Part shown: in pieces, positions 1 to 12,082 of the stretch
Layout: each line of letters begins with the position of its first letter
Position numbering within the stretch: position 1 is the stretch's first letter
Assembly (NCBI RefSeq): GCF_014839805.1
Contig: NC_051138.1
Coordinates: forward strand, 8,492,983 to 8,556,982
Reading direction: 5' to 3'
Length of the DNA stretch: 64,000 nucleotides
Source of the DNA: Manduca sexta
Lineage: Eukaryota; Arthropoda; Insecta; Lepidoptera; Sphingidae
The notes under the pieces: model-generated
Databases searched by the model: none
What the model saw: the letters and a program-made list of their open reading frames with translations, nothing else
Told to the model about the DNA's origin: nothing
Program-made: the position numbers and the translations under genes

Positions 1-959
1 CGTTTATGTGAATCTTCTTGCTTTACTTTTGTGCTTTTATATGTTGAATCCGTGTGTGTACAAATGATTTAAATACGCGTGCATTAACTTGGTATAAATG
101 GACTATAAATTATAATTTAATTTATTTAAAAATAGTGCAACAGTACGACCATCTACAACGTAGCCCCAATCCACTCTAAGATTATGGGACAAGCTTCATT
201 ATTAGTGGGCTTTTATTGAAAGGAAGAGTTCTCGTTTTCAAAGAGCATGTTATAATTCTTAGGTATAGTTATAATTAATTTTTCATACATTTATATTATA
301 TACTTGTCAAGCTAGTTATTGCCTTAATAATGCGAGATATTGTTCATTATTTTATAGAAAAGACGAGATTCCGCCTCGAACGTACTCTAGACACCTTCAT
401 GTCGGACACTTTAAGGAAACCATCAAAAATGTGGTTATGGCTCTTCATTGAGAGCGGTTTATATTATTATGTGCAAAGACTATTCATATTCTGAGTTGCA
501 ACCATCGTAAATTGTGAAATTTATTATTAATAAAAGTTTGAATATGGCAAGTCTTAAAGAAATAATATGACGAGAGTATTGGAACGACAATGGAGGAATC
601 CTTGTATTGTAAAATTGACATTGTGTACTCATGGTGGAAATTCATGGTCTTGAACCCGCTGCTTTGATATTGTTTTGTACAAGTAGAAGCGTGATAATTG
701 TTATTTAATCATACATTCAGTATACTGTTTCGTTGGTTGCAGTACCCACGGAAAGCCAACATGCCATAAACCCATTGATGATTATGATATCTTTACCGAC
801 AAACTTATATTTTGTAATTATAGTTATATGTATTGTTCTAGGTACTGCTCCTATACCGTAGTGATATTGCGCACGCGGTACGACTATCAAATTGAAATCC
901 GAGTCCAAATCCCGAGTCGAGCCAAACATTGTCACTGGGTTTTTCTATCTTTAATTTAC
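1..959. other. AT-rich DNA, no gene seen
   Basis: No reading frame of convincing composition and no repeat that I recognise. The only open frames are short and AT-biased. Confidence 0.5.
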
Positions 960-984
960 TTAGTGTAGCACAGAATCAGGAAGA

Positions 985-1560
985 TGATGGCATTACAATT
1001 CCTTGCCTCGGAAAACACGTGAAGCCATTGGTCCTACGCCAGAAGATTCGGTTATTTCGGATTGCCGTCTCATTGGACTATTAGAGTGCAAGTAGTGAGA
1101 GAGCGGCGATAGCCTAGTTGAGTGTGGAACGGACTGCCAAGACGAATGTCCGCAGGTTCAAATCCCAAGGGCACACACCTCTGACTTTTCTACAAAATCA
1201 TGTGTGTATTCTTTGTGAATTTATCGTTCGCTTTAACGGTGAAGGAAAACATCGTGAGGAAACCTGCACATCTGAGAAGTTCTCTATAGGAATTTCGAAG
1301 GTGTGTGAAGTCTACCAATCCGCACTAGGCCAGCGTGGTGGACTAAGGCCTAATCCCTCTCAGTAGTAGAGGAGGCCCGTGCTCAGCAGTGGGCAAGTAT
1401 ATAATACAGGGCTGATATTATTATTATTATAGAGAGAAAGCACTTGTATATTGTGCACACACATGTACACTGTGATATGACCTACGTGATTTTTTGACTA
1501 ATTTCTGTTGATATTGACTGGCGTAGGTGAAATTCAGTTAGAAGAATTTATTTGTGTGTA
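985..1560 (+). repeat. Old dispersed lepidopteran repeat, split by a SINE
   Basis: The left part (to about 1103) contains text such as TTCCTTGCCTCGG and ATTGCCGTCTCATTGGACTA that I recognise as a recurrent lepidopteran repeat. The right part resumes at 1431 with the expected continuation (TTGTGCACACACATG, then a degraded stretch). The family is not resolved; it may be a LINE 3' region. The split itself is supported by the SINE boundaries. Confidence 0.45.
1104..1430 (+). mobile_element. tRNA-derived SINE, copy 1
   Basis: The head carries RNA polymerase III promoter boxes: an A box (TAGCCTAGTTGAG, about 1110) and a B box (GGTTCAAATCCC, about 1156). The tail is (ATT)n ending at 1430. The same consensus recurs on the minus strand at 46442-46753 and around 60661-61558, which defines the ends. 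A 6-bp AGAGAG lies on both sides (1098-1103 and 1431-1436) and may be the target duplication. SINEs of this kind have no protein and are moved by a partner LINE. Open frames inside it are not genes. Confidence 0.8.
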
Positions 1561-4500
1561 ATGTGTTGACGTAAAAACGATCTTGGCTTAATTTATATTT
1601 CACTTATATTCTTGGTATTAACAAAGCGAGTACCTTTTGATCTGCAGGCGTGAAAATTCTATTTAAGTGCTAATAAAAAAGGCTCTGAAATTGAAAATTA
1701 AAACAAATATTTCTTAGCAAATGCCTACGCTTTCCAAGTAAAATTCGTACAGGTGCCATATATTTTCACGTTTGGACGATATAAAGAGCCAGTGCATTCC
1801 AAGTGCCTATCAATCATACCAATGCGTAACATTTGTCTGCACTCGCAACTGGGACACATTGCATAAATATTACATTAGGAACAATGACTCGCAAAGCAAA
1901 TTTCATCAAAGTATACTGCTGCTCGTATATAGTATTAGATAACATAGACGATCCAAATCAACCCTTGGATACAATCATACAAAATAAAAGTGATTATATT
2001 GTACAAAAAAATCATAACTCGACATTTCAATATAAGCAAACATTTTATTCAATTCTATAAATAATGACTAATAGAAGATATAAAATGTTCATGACTTTCC
2101 CCTGTCATTCTACAAGAAATCAATAAGTTGACAGTTCTTGAATATAATACTTAAAGTATCTACCTATCTGAATAGTACAAAACTATATATAACAATTCCG
2201 ATATATAAATCCAGACACACACCCAAAGTGTTATAATTCACATGGTCCACGGTATACGACTTCCAAATATTCCGCTTTACGGACGTCATTAAGGGTATTT
2301 TGGCGGAAAAGGTCTCACAGCTCCGAATTGAATGTATTTTGGAAAACAAATCGATATTATGTATAATACCGATTCGTACCTAATACTTTGTTACAAATTC
2401 GTCTTATACAAAGATAAAAAAATTATATTCTATTTCCAAGAGAATGTTACCTTTCAAAATCTCATTTTCTGACTGCAACAACTTTGAATAAATCAGTTGA
2501 GGAAAATCTGAAATTCAACTAGATCTGACCATGTGCGCCATACAATAAAAAGGCCAATATACAGTTTATGGATTATGCAAACAAAGTCGCTTGTATGTTA
2601 ATATTACCGTAACAGATTGCTAATGTAAAACCTTTGACTATTAAATAAATTACGCTAATTACTACAATGCAAAACCAATTATATTTTTTTCGTATGTTTT
2701 GTCCTACGTATAATAATTGTAGCTATGAATAAGCTATTATAAATAATCAGGTCGGCGGGCCGAAAGATAACTTGTCTCTCGTTAATAGGTTTTACATTTT
2801 CACGGCGCTATACTTTTTATGTGTTACTTAATTATGCAGGATAAAATAAAACATTTTGTTTGGAACATCTTTTATTTTAATCTAAATAAAACATATTCTT
2901 ATTGTATTTATACCTTATAGTTAATACTTAATTGCCACTATATTGAACACCGGAGTGGGTGCCTGAGTCAAACATCTTTGATCATCCTATAATAATATCT
3001 TTCCACGCCTCAGGCCTTCAGATGAATACGGGAAACTGGTTAGTATTTTTAAGCAAAATCTGCGTAACAGTTGAGGAATGCGAAATCCGCTAAATAATAT
3101 ACCATATGTATTAAAATATAATTATCAAGTAATTAATAATTATAAAGAACCAGGATTAAAAATCCATAAACAGGATTATAAAAATATACTAGTCTCTAAT
3201 ATAGATACCAATCCTACGTGTAGTAAGTTTTCGAAGTAATAGCTTGGCCAGTAAATGAAAAAATTAATCGAGTTCACAAATACTCTTCTTGTCATATTTT
3301 ACTAATTAAGTTGTACGTTTTATTTTTTGTCATTGCTAAGAGGAAAAAGTGCTTCGTCTAAAAGGCTATCCCGCGCGTGCTATTCATTTGTGTTACAAAA
3401 GCAGTTAATGCAAACGATTGCTCTTTAACATTTAGCCCGATTACATTGGCCACAGTCGCCCGCTTACCTTTTGTTTACAAAAATTATAAAACAAGATAGC
3501 TCTTTTAAGGTATTTACTTGCACCGGCCAAGAGAATGTCGACCCACGATTAGTGTGGAGTTTTACAGCTAACTGCTGCCAACGGGAAAATATTGCACACT
3601 GAATTAATAACGTTAGCACAAAGTTGTTTTTGCGGTTTTTCCCAGACAGTTTTTTGTGTACATAAAAGTAACTCGGTCGGATATATCTCGTACACTTTTT
3701 AATCTAATTGCAGCCTCTATGCTGGTATTTAATATTTACTCCGAATATTACCTGAATGTCATCTGCGATTAATGCAAATTTTTAACCAAGTCCAAGGACA
3801 GGTCTATTCTTCATGTTTAATTTTTATGTTGCTACGTAGTACTCACTTCCATAATATATTATCAATGGAGTTCTGATACTAGAAATTTACAGAATACATA
3901 GATAGCTTCATATAAATACATCTATATATAAATAAGGCAACTCCGTATAAAAATCGTAACAAGGTCTGAAATGTAATAATAATCCACAAAAAGTTCATAT
4001 CTACATAAAAGCCGACGCTAAGCATAAAATTTTTAACAGTAGCGACGCAAAAAGGGCCGCTTTACAAAATTATGAATTCTTAAGTCGATTCTTGAAATTC
4101 TCATGCGTAAAACACGAACCAATCCAATTTACTGTCAAAGGGCACAGTTAAAAAAGAAAGGGAAAAATCAAATTGTTTTCACGAGGATATCAAATCGTCG
4201 ATGTTTAAGGAAGAATTTAGGTCACGTCTCGTGGATTACGGCTTATTTCCCGCGTCTCTTTTTCTTCGTTTGACGCTAATCCCGGCGGGCTTCGCAGAGA
4301 TTCGACCTCCTTGCCTCCGCGAGTTCCCCTCCCAACCGCTTCGGTGGGCCACTACACAGTACCCACCACTTCAAATTCAAGGTCAACACTTCTCCCTCCA
4401 AAATAAATTAACACTTTACATTACACTTTAAGTATTATGACATATGACATAGCTCACCGATATTGTCAAGTTTTGTGAACGGATTATATTTAGATTGCAT

Positions 4501-6876
4501 ACAACAAAACGTATAAATTATTTCAGCGACTGGTTTTCAGAACTGAAATCCATAATATTTTAGTTTTAGGTTTAGCGAAGAAATAATGTTTAACACAATA
4601 TTATTTACTTCACAACACGAGCATTCTGACCATGAACGTCCAAAGTCTAAAACAACAGTAATTTATATTCGCTCAACGTAATAAGGCAAGTACCGGTATA
4701 AAGATCTGTGGTTTTCCTTTCTTAAACAACTTGTGAACAAAATAAAAAACCTATTCAATATGAACCTATTACATACATTACATTTTCAACAAATTGATTA
4801 CAATAAAGACATTAAACAGTATATATAGTATATCTTAGATCTCTTGACAATCATCTAAGATTCCATTTTCTACTATTACCCGGTAGAAATGGTTAAATAT
4901 TTTTTATTGAATTTATATATGCGAATATACTATGTTTATATCTACGCTAGACAAACGTGTAACAAAATTTCAATGCTATAATCCTAATAGTCACTAAATA
5001 AATTGACTATAACATACGGATAGACAGGTGAACATGGCTGAACTCTGTGGGCTTCTATTTAAGTTACAATATCCCGAAAATTGCTTGTTAAAATTGTACG
5101 ATAAGTATAGAGCACTGTAATTCCGATTGGTAGATAAACGGCAGATATTTATATGGCAGGGTCCAATGATATTTGGAACGAGTCACCTCAAGAGGGTAAA
5201 TCTGATTAGACAGTGACTGACGGCACTCCACCGGCCGAATATTAATCGCAGTCTCCCTCTTATACTAATTATTATAACTATCAGGGGTTAAAGGGTGAAC
5301 TGGATACCGTTTTACCGCCGCCATGATTCCAGCTTATGAAATCAACTCACAGCTCTTTCGTGCAGAAATTCGTTACTTTTCGCAGTCATAATTTGAAAGC
5401 AACTAAAAACGAACGTAGAAGCTTTTGAGGCACTAAGAGCTAATGGATATTAGTGATTTATGCACTCGAATTGATATAGTTGATCACTATTCACATGGCT
5501 GTAAAGCACGAAAGTATCTGTATGTAAACGAAATAACGAATATAAATAATGTTCAATTATTTCTCTATCAGCGAAGTCATTTATTTTACCCGTGCACGCC
5601 AACACAATAGGACACACTGAATGAGTAAAATACAAGCAGACGAAAGATAATTAATTTTTGGCTTTAACATCATTTAGGCATAATGAATTACAGCTCTAAG
5701 TTATCTACTACGATTCATATTATTTATTAGTGAGTACACATTGGGAGGAATGGCTTATTACCGGTTATATTTTAGTGTTGAAATGCGGTCACGCACATGC
5801 AGCCACAACATTCCCAAACTACTAAAATGCAATTTAAACTCAGTACTGCGTCTGTTCCTGTGTTGTTATGTGACAAGTTAAAGCATTATGCAGATTTTAG
5901 CCAAATCTGGGTTACAAATGTACATATTAACTTCGACTAATTGTACTGTGGGATTCTTAAAATGGTGGATTTTTATAATAGCAATGCCGCATCATTGTGC
6001 ATTACACGGCATACTCTTTCAATTAGGAACTTCGATCTGTATAGGTACTCACTTTTATATTATATTAAAATTGGTTTTCATAAATATCATCGTAACTTAA
6101 TTTTTATTAAACCTGTAAAATATAACTACACTATCAAGTCATGAAGATATTAAGATTCAGAATAAAAACCTTCCACAAAATTTTAAAACCGTACTTGATT
6201 GGTCTCAAAAAGCTCATCAGTAATATTACTCATATTATGGCTTGTTTTAACAAGTATTTCATTAGTTAGTGCTTTAAAGCATAAAGGGCATGCGAGACTC
6301 CGGTATGATTATATTATAATTCAATTAAAACTGAAGACATGAGCAATGAAATGTTATACATATTTAATCATTTCTCCTTCTGGAATGTGAATCCACGCTG
6401 TTTAGGACTCGAATCACAAACTCCGCCTGTTATAAACTGCATTACAAAGTTTGTTAAAGCAATAAAACTATATTACAATAATTCCTCATAAAGAACTTCT
6501 AGGCTTCTTTATATTCCATTTGTTACTTTCTTAAAATTAATTCAAAACACATTTTAACTCTACGATTTCAAATCGTAAACTAAATTTTACTGTCAAAATT
6601 TTACAATTCGTTATTATTAACGCTGTTTTATACTATTCAAATAAGGTTACATAGAGTATTTATTCTTAATCAATATTTTGGGATCCAATCAAGTTTGTGA
6701 TCGTTAAATATTTCGACAGTCCTTATTTAGTCAGACGTGACTACAGGATAAATGTGATAGGTTGATAGGAAACCAATGGTTCACAGAAAACTGGCATGAC
6801 GTAAGGGTTGTTGTATTTCAGTAGGCGCGTTAAACTGTCTGAATTCTATATCTTTGGTTCTCCACATGTCCGTTCC
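1561..6876. other. AT-rich DNA, no gene supported
   Basis: Five kilobases with only short open frames. A 230-bp GC-richer patch at 4201-4431 is open on the plus strand (76 codons), but the translation has no recognisable feature and no neighbouring splice context, so it is not called. No known element was recognised. Confidence 0.4.
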
Positions 6877-6990
6877 TTTCCACAAAGGTCGGATACGCGT
6901 TCGCAATTCCCCGGGTGTCGTGGTGTTTATGGGCAGCGGTGATTATTTGCAATTAGGTTACCCACTTTCTCGTATGCTGGTCTTTTTTTT
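6877..6990 (+). mobile_element. LINE 3' tail fragment
   Basis: The segment reading AATTCCCCGGGTGTCGTGG, followed by a GGGCAGCGGTGATT stretch and a run of T, matches the general form of LINE 3' untranslated tails that I know from lepidopteran genomes. Only about 110 bp survive. Clade assignment (CR1/jockey-like) is a guess. Confidence 0.5.
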
Positions 6991-7127
6991 TCAACGCCTC
7001 GCAATATTTCCGACTAACAAAAGCGGAGAATTGCATTTATTGTGTTTGTTTTTTATTTCTACCAGTAAATAAACAGTATTTGTGTATTTACCTTTCTTTT
7101 TCCGTGTTATTAATATTTTCCCCTCAG

Positions 7128-7232
7128 GGCGGTCAGTTGGCTTCGACAAAGAGTCACTATTAATTGTAATTGCCCTTAAGGTTTTAAGAGGCGCCAATGA
7201 CCTTGCGCGTTCCGCCGGCACCGACGCGGCCG
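7128..7232 (+). CDS. Possible internal exon, unidentified
   Basis: This is a weak candidate, not a recognised gene. A good acceptor (pyrimidine-rich ...TTTTCCCCTCAG, ending 7127) is followed by 105 bp and a donor GTAGGT at 7233. Only the third frame is open. It enters with two bases and leaves with one, so the exon is a multiple of three with symmetrical phase 1-1. The peptide includes DKESLLIVIALKVLRGAND, which has a plausible coding composition. The 3' half is clearly GC-rich compared with its flanks. No partner exon was identified. It could equally be part of a GC-rich dispersed repeat, since a LINE tail lies 140 bp upstream. Confidence 0.25.
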
Positions 7233-7249
7233 GTAGGTATAGTACATAC

Positions 7250-7837
7250 ATACATACATGAGTAAATGTTGCCAGTGTGCATAATATTATAATTTTATTT
7301 TTCTCCGTTCGTCGACATTGCGTTCAGAAATAGACACTAAAGATGAGTCAAAGTAACGTTTAGTTATTGCATTCGGTTTTAAAAAGTTTATGATGCAAAA
7401 TCGACTCGCAAATCGTGAATTGTAATTAGGAAACTTATAGTTTTTAATTTTGTCTTTTTTTACGTAAATAATAATTTTAAATTATATCAATAAATAAAAT
7501 AATATAAATATTTCATTTGTTAAGTGCTTTATTGCGAAACATTCATATTTTGGGTACATACCTACTTTATCCTTTGTTCTGTTACTACTAGATACAAATG
7601 CAAGCATCTGAAATTCTGAAAATGTGACTATAGTTTGTTCAGATTTTCGGATTTGGGTTGGGAGGTTTGAAGGGTTTGAAGAGAGGTTTGAAGGGGTGTT
7701 TGAGATACATAATCTAAGGCCACACAAACGCGTCGATGTTCACTTGTGAAGGCACTGCTAGTTCAAAAACTTAATTATAATTACTCCTTTTAGATTTGGT
7801 TTGTTGGCTTGCGATTGGGTGCAAAATTGTGTCAGAA
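7250..7837. other. Non-coding stretch with small simple repeats
   Basis: It begins with a short CATA microsatellite (about 7244-7259) and later has a G-rich motif, GGTTTGAAG, repeated three times around 7665-7697. No gene seen. Confidence 0.5.
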
Positions 7838-8590
7838 TTGATAAAAGTGGCCGCCACTTTTAATTTCTTTTATAAGCACATTAGCTTCAAAATCAATATC
7901 TGGCCGTGCCCTTAGATATAAAAGACTGATTTGTTAGAACTAGTTATTGCTCGCGGTTTCGCCGTGAAGCGTAAAGGAGTTTTCCGGGATAAAATCGCGC
8001 TTTTCAAGGTCAACTAAATAATCCTACGGTACATCGTCTTTGTTTAATTCCAACGGTTTATGCAGCGTATGTTGATATGTATCGTTACTTATATTATGAC
8101 CAAATTACGCAAAATCATTATTAATTGTAGCATATGTGTTATTCTGATGTATAACCAATATTACTGTAATTTCATCCAAATTCGTTCAGTAGTTTTTTCG
8201 TGAAAGAGGAACAAACATACATACATCCATCCTGACAAACTTCGCAATTATAATGTTATTAGTAGGATTGAGAAAAGTGGCCGCCATTTTGAATTTCTTT
8301 GTTTGGAGGTCAATTGGCTTTAAAGTTAATATCTGGCCGTTCCTTTACATACAGAAGACAGATCCAATATCAGAATTAAGAATAGTAGCCAACGTCTTGA
8401 ATTTATTTGTTTTGAGGTCATTGGCTTAAAAAACTAATATCTGGCCGTGCCCTTAGGTACAAAGGACAGATCCATATTAGAATTTAGAAGAGTATCCGCC
8501 ATATTGAATTTCTTTGTTTTGAGGCCAATTGGCTTCAAAAATCAATATCTGGCCGTGCCCTTAGGCACAGAGGACAGATCCAAGAGTTAG
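7838..8590. repeat. 107-bp tandem repeat, about four units, interrupted
   Basis: Equivalent points (GTGGCCGCC or its variants) fall at 7847, 8277, 8385 and 8492. The last three are spaced 108 and 107 bp. Each unit carries AATATCTGGCCGTGCCCTTA and a GGACAGATCC-type end. Unit 1 and unit 2 are separated by an inserted 329-bp non-LTR fragment (7940-8268). Removing it restores the period. Confidence 0.7.
7940..8268 (+). mobile_element. RTE-like non-LTR 3' fragment inside the tandem repeat
   Basis: It begins CTAGTTATTGCTCGCGG. It ends with the phrase CATCCATCCTGACAAACTTC, then AATTATAATGTTATTAGTAGGAT, quoted here in two parts. This form is typical of RTE-type 3' ends in Lepidoptera. No coding part remains. 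No clear target duplication is visible. Confidence 0.45.
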
Positions 8591-9903
8591 TCTAGGACAC
8601 TACACTGCCCCCGAGGAAAGTGATACACATGCCATTGATAAGGTCATTTAGATTGAAGAAAAAAAAGGCAAATTTTAGTAAGCTTTTTAATTCTAATAAT
8701 TTTAGTCACAAGAGTAAATTGGTAAATAGGGTAATAAATCAATGTATAAATCTAGTAAGTTATATTCGTTAGTATAATATTTCACAAATAAACTCATTAT
8801 AGGCAGTTGTCGTCTGACAGGCAGTCAACATAGAAACAAAGCCAAGTCCTATCTACGTCGTGTATGAACATCAGTGTTGTGCTGACTCCCTATTGGAATG
8901 ACCCAGGGGCAGGTGGAAGAAGGGATGCAACATCAGGATACCTCCACATGGTGCATCCCGATTTAAAGAATGTTGATCAGGCTGACTGGCACAACTTGGG
9001 ATCTGGGAATTTGGATGTTATAGTTTCAATACTTAAGGACTATTCATATATTACATACACACCAAAGCAATATATATTTTTTTTATAAATATGTAATTTT
9101 TGATTGAAAATATATGACATTCCTATTTGTTTGTACTCGTAAGCATGTATGGTGTATGTTGATGGTGCCATGGGCAACATGTAATACTATAGTTGCTTAT
9201 AAATAACAATAAAGAAATTTTTACAGACTTTCTACACATTATACCTATTTTTATGTATGGAGGGAGAAGGTGTAAGGGCTTGTGCTAACAAGCGGGACAG
9301 GAGATAAAAATACTAGAAGTCTGCTTATGTAATACTTGAACAGACCTAAGAACAATTGGATAAGAATATAGAGTCAAGACAAAATATTTATACTCATTTA
9401 ATTAACATATCTCAACACTAGTCATTATTAATATATAAATATAATTTTTTGTCATAGACCATGTAATAATACTGACTCATGATTTGTTGTAAAAAGTTAG
9501 GTGACCTCAAGCTCATACCTTAAAAATATTAAGCAACGGGTTATGTAGTAAAAGTAGTAGTAATTTAATGTGAAAAGAATTTTGACAAAATAAAGTTTGT
9601 TTATCAGAAGAATGCAATTATAAAAATTGACAATAAACAGTAGTCTTTTTATCATTATTTTTTATGTAACTAAGGATACTGATAATTTAGTAATGCTTAC
9701 AAATATAATGTTAATAACAAAAACAAATTATAAAGCTACAAAGGGTTCCTTTTTTGATTGATGATGAACTTTAAACATGAAAAATAAACTGATGCTGCAC
9801 AAAAAATATTTAGGTATAAGATTGAAAATGAAGAAAAAATAATATCAAGATATAGGTACCTTGTTGGTGGCTTTATATTTTACAATACTAATCTGTATAT
9901 AGA
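8591..9903. other. No gene supported; one short unexplained open frame
   Basis: A plus-strand frame at 8864-9088 (74 codons) has a less AT-biased composition than its surroundings, with segments such as WNDPGAGGRRDATSG and DQADWHNLGSG. I do not recognise it, and I see no splice sites or homologous copy. The remainder is AT-rich and may include the 3' untranslated part of the minus-strand gene that ends at 9904. Confidence 0.35.
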
Positions 9904-10635
9904 TTAATTTACAGTGGGTAATACTGACACATCCAACTCTGATACATAATTAGACTCAACTGGTGGAGCCGATGTCTCTGGTTCTAAAGATATTTTTTTT
10001 TCACCTTTATTTAGAGTTGGGTAGGACATGACATAAAAAAGAGTTTGTAAGAGTAGCCTCTTTTTAGCATTGAGCCGGTATAACGTCCTACTTCAAATGA
10101 GGTGAGGCGTAGTGAGGCTCGGCGCTTCAATGCGTATCTTACAGTATTTTGTAATGTTAACCCTCAAAATATTTCACTCTCGCTCGCGACTCGAAACGCA
10201 GTAATGTAATGTCCATTGTAAAATAACGTCCTACTGTAATTTGTAGCATGCGGTTCTCTACCTCACTGTCCTCGTCCTACAGTTTACCAGAGACGGAGAA
10301 TAAGTAACGCGACTGCTGCGTCATAAAATTTTAAGTAGTACAATATATAATTTTGAGCCACTCTTACATTTTGACGTCATGTCCCGGACAAATGTACCGC
10401 CTCTTGTATGTCCTACTCAACATTACCTTTATTCAACTTTGATAACTCTTTCATTTGATTTAAATTTCTGGAAATATAATCTTATGAATATGTACGAAAT
10501 ACAATAGTATTTCATTTTATTTCTCTCGATAGTTAGGTTGTCAGATAATTAGGTTATTAAAATTGACTACCTGCTGATTTTTCTCCATCTTTTAAGAAGT
10601 TTCACACCTGCATAGGGTTTGCGCTTATTTCTCAT
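9904..10635 (-). pseudogene. Two-exon minus-strand coding sequence split by a MITE, unidentified
   Basis: Exon 1 runs from an ATG at 10635 down to 10571 (21 codons plus two bases, beginning MRNKRKPYAG and rich in Lys/Arg). It ends at donor AG|GTAGTC. A 103-bp intron follows, with acceptor TATATTTCCAG. Exon 2 starts at 10467, and its first base completes an AGA codon, so phase is kept. The frame reads NLNQMKELSKLNKG up to the 9-bp duplication ACCTTTATT at 10425-10433. After the 413-bp element it continues from the other copy of the duplication (10003-10011) in the same frame as EKKISLEPETSAPP to a TAA at 9904-9906. Without the insert the product would be about 70 residues: a basic N-terminus and an acidic, Pro/Ser/Val-rich tail. 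As it stands, the frame stops just inside the element. I do not recognise the family. Whether it is a host gene or an old transposon gene is open. Confidence 0.42.
10012..10424. mobile_element. MITE-like element with terminal inverted repeats and 9-bp target duplication
   Basis: Direct repeats ACCTTTATT (10003-10011 and 10425-10433) flank a 413-bp non-coding insert. Its ends are imperfect inverted repeats of about 17 bp sharing TTGRGTAGGACAT. The 7-mer GTCCTAC or its complement recurs inside (about 10018, 10085, 10227, 10269 and 10410), as subterminal transposase-binding motifs often do. A second inverted pair, GTAAGAGTRGC, lies further in. The 9-bp duplication would suit Mutator-like elements, but superfamily is an inference. 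The insert falls in the open frame described at 9904-10635. Confidence 0.6.
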
Positions 10636-10639
10636 GATA

Positions 10640-12068
10640 TTTATGAGTGTATAAATACGACGCACAACTAATACCACTCGTAAGTAACACTGATTTCAAT
10701 AAAATAAAGCCAAGTCAAATGTTCCAAGTATATCGAATCCAGTATAGAATAGTCAAGGTGAAGCGAGTAAGATATCATCAGAATCCAAATTCAAGCTGAA
10801 ATAATATATTTTTTTACTATCGCGAACGAAGTAGTTGGATAAACACACGAAATTATTAATCCGAGTGACAACTGATCATAAGTCATAACTGTCATTGCGA
10901 AATGCGAATAGTTCAGTTCATAAGTCCGAGCCAAACAGCATGTCGAAATTTATCATAGTTTAATACTTGACGAAAGCTATAAATATAAAAGTTATAAATA
11001 AGTAATTTTTTTACTAATAATATTATAAATTAAAATAAATATTTAAGAATATTTTATCTAACTTACGAGTCTACATCGTAAATGACGTCATCATAAGTAG
11101 GTTATAAACGCCTAGATGTACCTTGGAGCAAATATTCCTGTTCGTTAGCGCCTATAGAAAATGTAGTATTTTTTAAAGTTATATATTTTCTCTTTAAACA
11201 ATGAAGATATTCATAAAATAGAACAAGTATGTACTAAAAAATTAACGCGTTGTGTGATAAAATCTTTCAAATAACGTCAATTCGTAGTGTATTATTAAAT
11301 CACAATGATTTAATTTTGAGACTTTAGGCCGTTATTAAGCATGATTTTATATACAATATCGTATTAAATTAAAAAATTGCCCCAGACGATCGCAAGACCA
11401 AGGGTCAATCTATATATTTCCTGTATGCAGTTGCGAACAATACCCCGAGATATTTAATTTCAAATTTTCTAAATGAGCATAAATTCGAGTTTTACAGGTG
11501 TTAACACCTTAAGCGATTTACTTAAGCCCGACGCCACGGCCAGTGTCATGTTATGTTATGATTTTTATCAGACAGATTGTGTTCGAATATGTGCAACGAT
11601 CACTGGAATTTTTTTAACATTTATATTTCAACGAACTACTTACGTGCAAAAACTAAAGAGTTCTTTCTTACTTTGTTGGAGGTTGGGGCCCGGTTGGGGT
11701 CACCCGCTCGTTTTGTTGTTTCTTCTATTTCCGAGTCCAATCCCGTCATTTGCGTCTCTCTTTGCCTGTCGATCCCAGCAAATTTTTTGTGTACTGTTCT
11801 TTTAATTTTCATATATAAATATACTCAAACGTAATAAAATGTATAGTATGTGATGGCAATACTCATAAATAATATATATTTTTTTTCTTTTGTAATATCA
11901 TACCAATATACAGATTGTTGTTTTATTTGCAAAGTATTCTTTGTCAGCTCGAAGTTGTTTTCCTTAGAGAAATGAAATAAAGAAACTAAGTCGTGGCTGC
12001 AATCTAACCTTAATACAACACGTAGCTAAAATCCTTGAATTAATTTACGCTCCGAGCGAGACTCGGTC
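10640..12068. other. AT-rich DNA, no gene supported
   Basis: A 110-codon frame at 11473-11805 overlaps another open frame and has no recognisable feature. A GC-richer patch near 11685-11770 causes the overlap. Nothing else is identified. Confidence 0.4.
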
Positions 12069-12082
12069 AACCGGCCACTATC

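Noticed and set aside
1140..1170. B-box sequence suggesting a tRNA gene
   Set aside because: Belongs to the SINE head; the cloverleaf cannot be completed and the element recurs with target duplications.
1118..1366. 82-codon frame (and its minus-strand counterparts at 46482-46815)
   Set aside because: Located in a tRNA-derived SINE, which is non-coding.
4201..4431. 76-codon frame in a GC-richer patch
   Set aside because: No recognisable domain, no splice or promoter context, and low-complexity composition near its end.
11473..11834. Two overlapping frames of 110 and 85 codons
   Set aside because: They compete for the same DNA, neither looks like a protein, and there is no supporting context.
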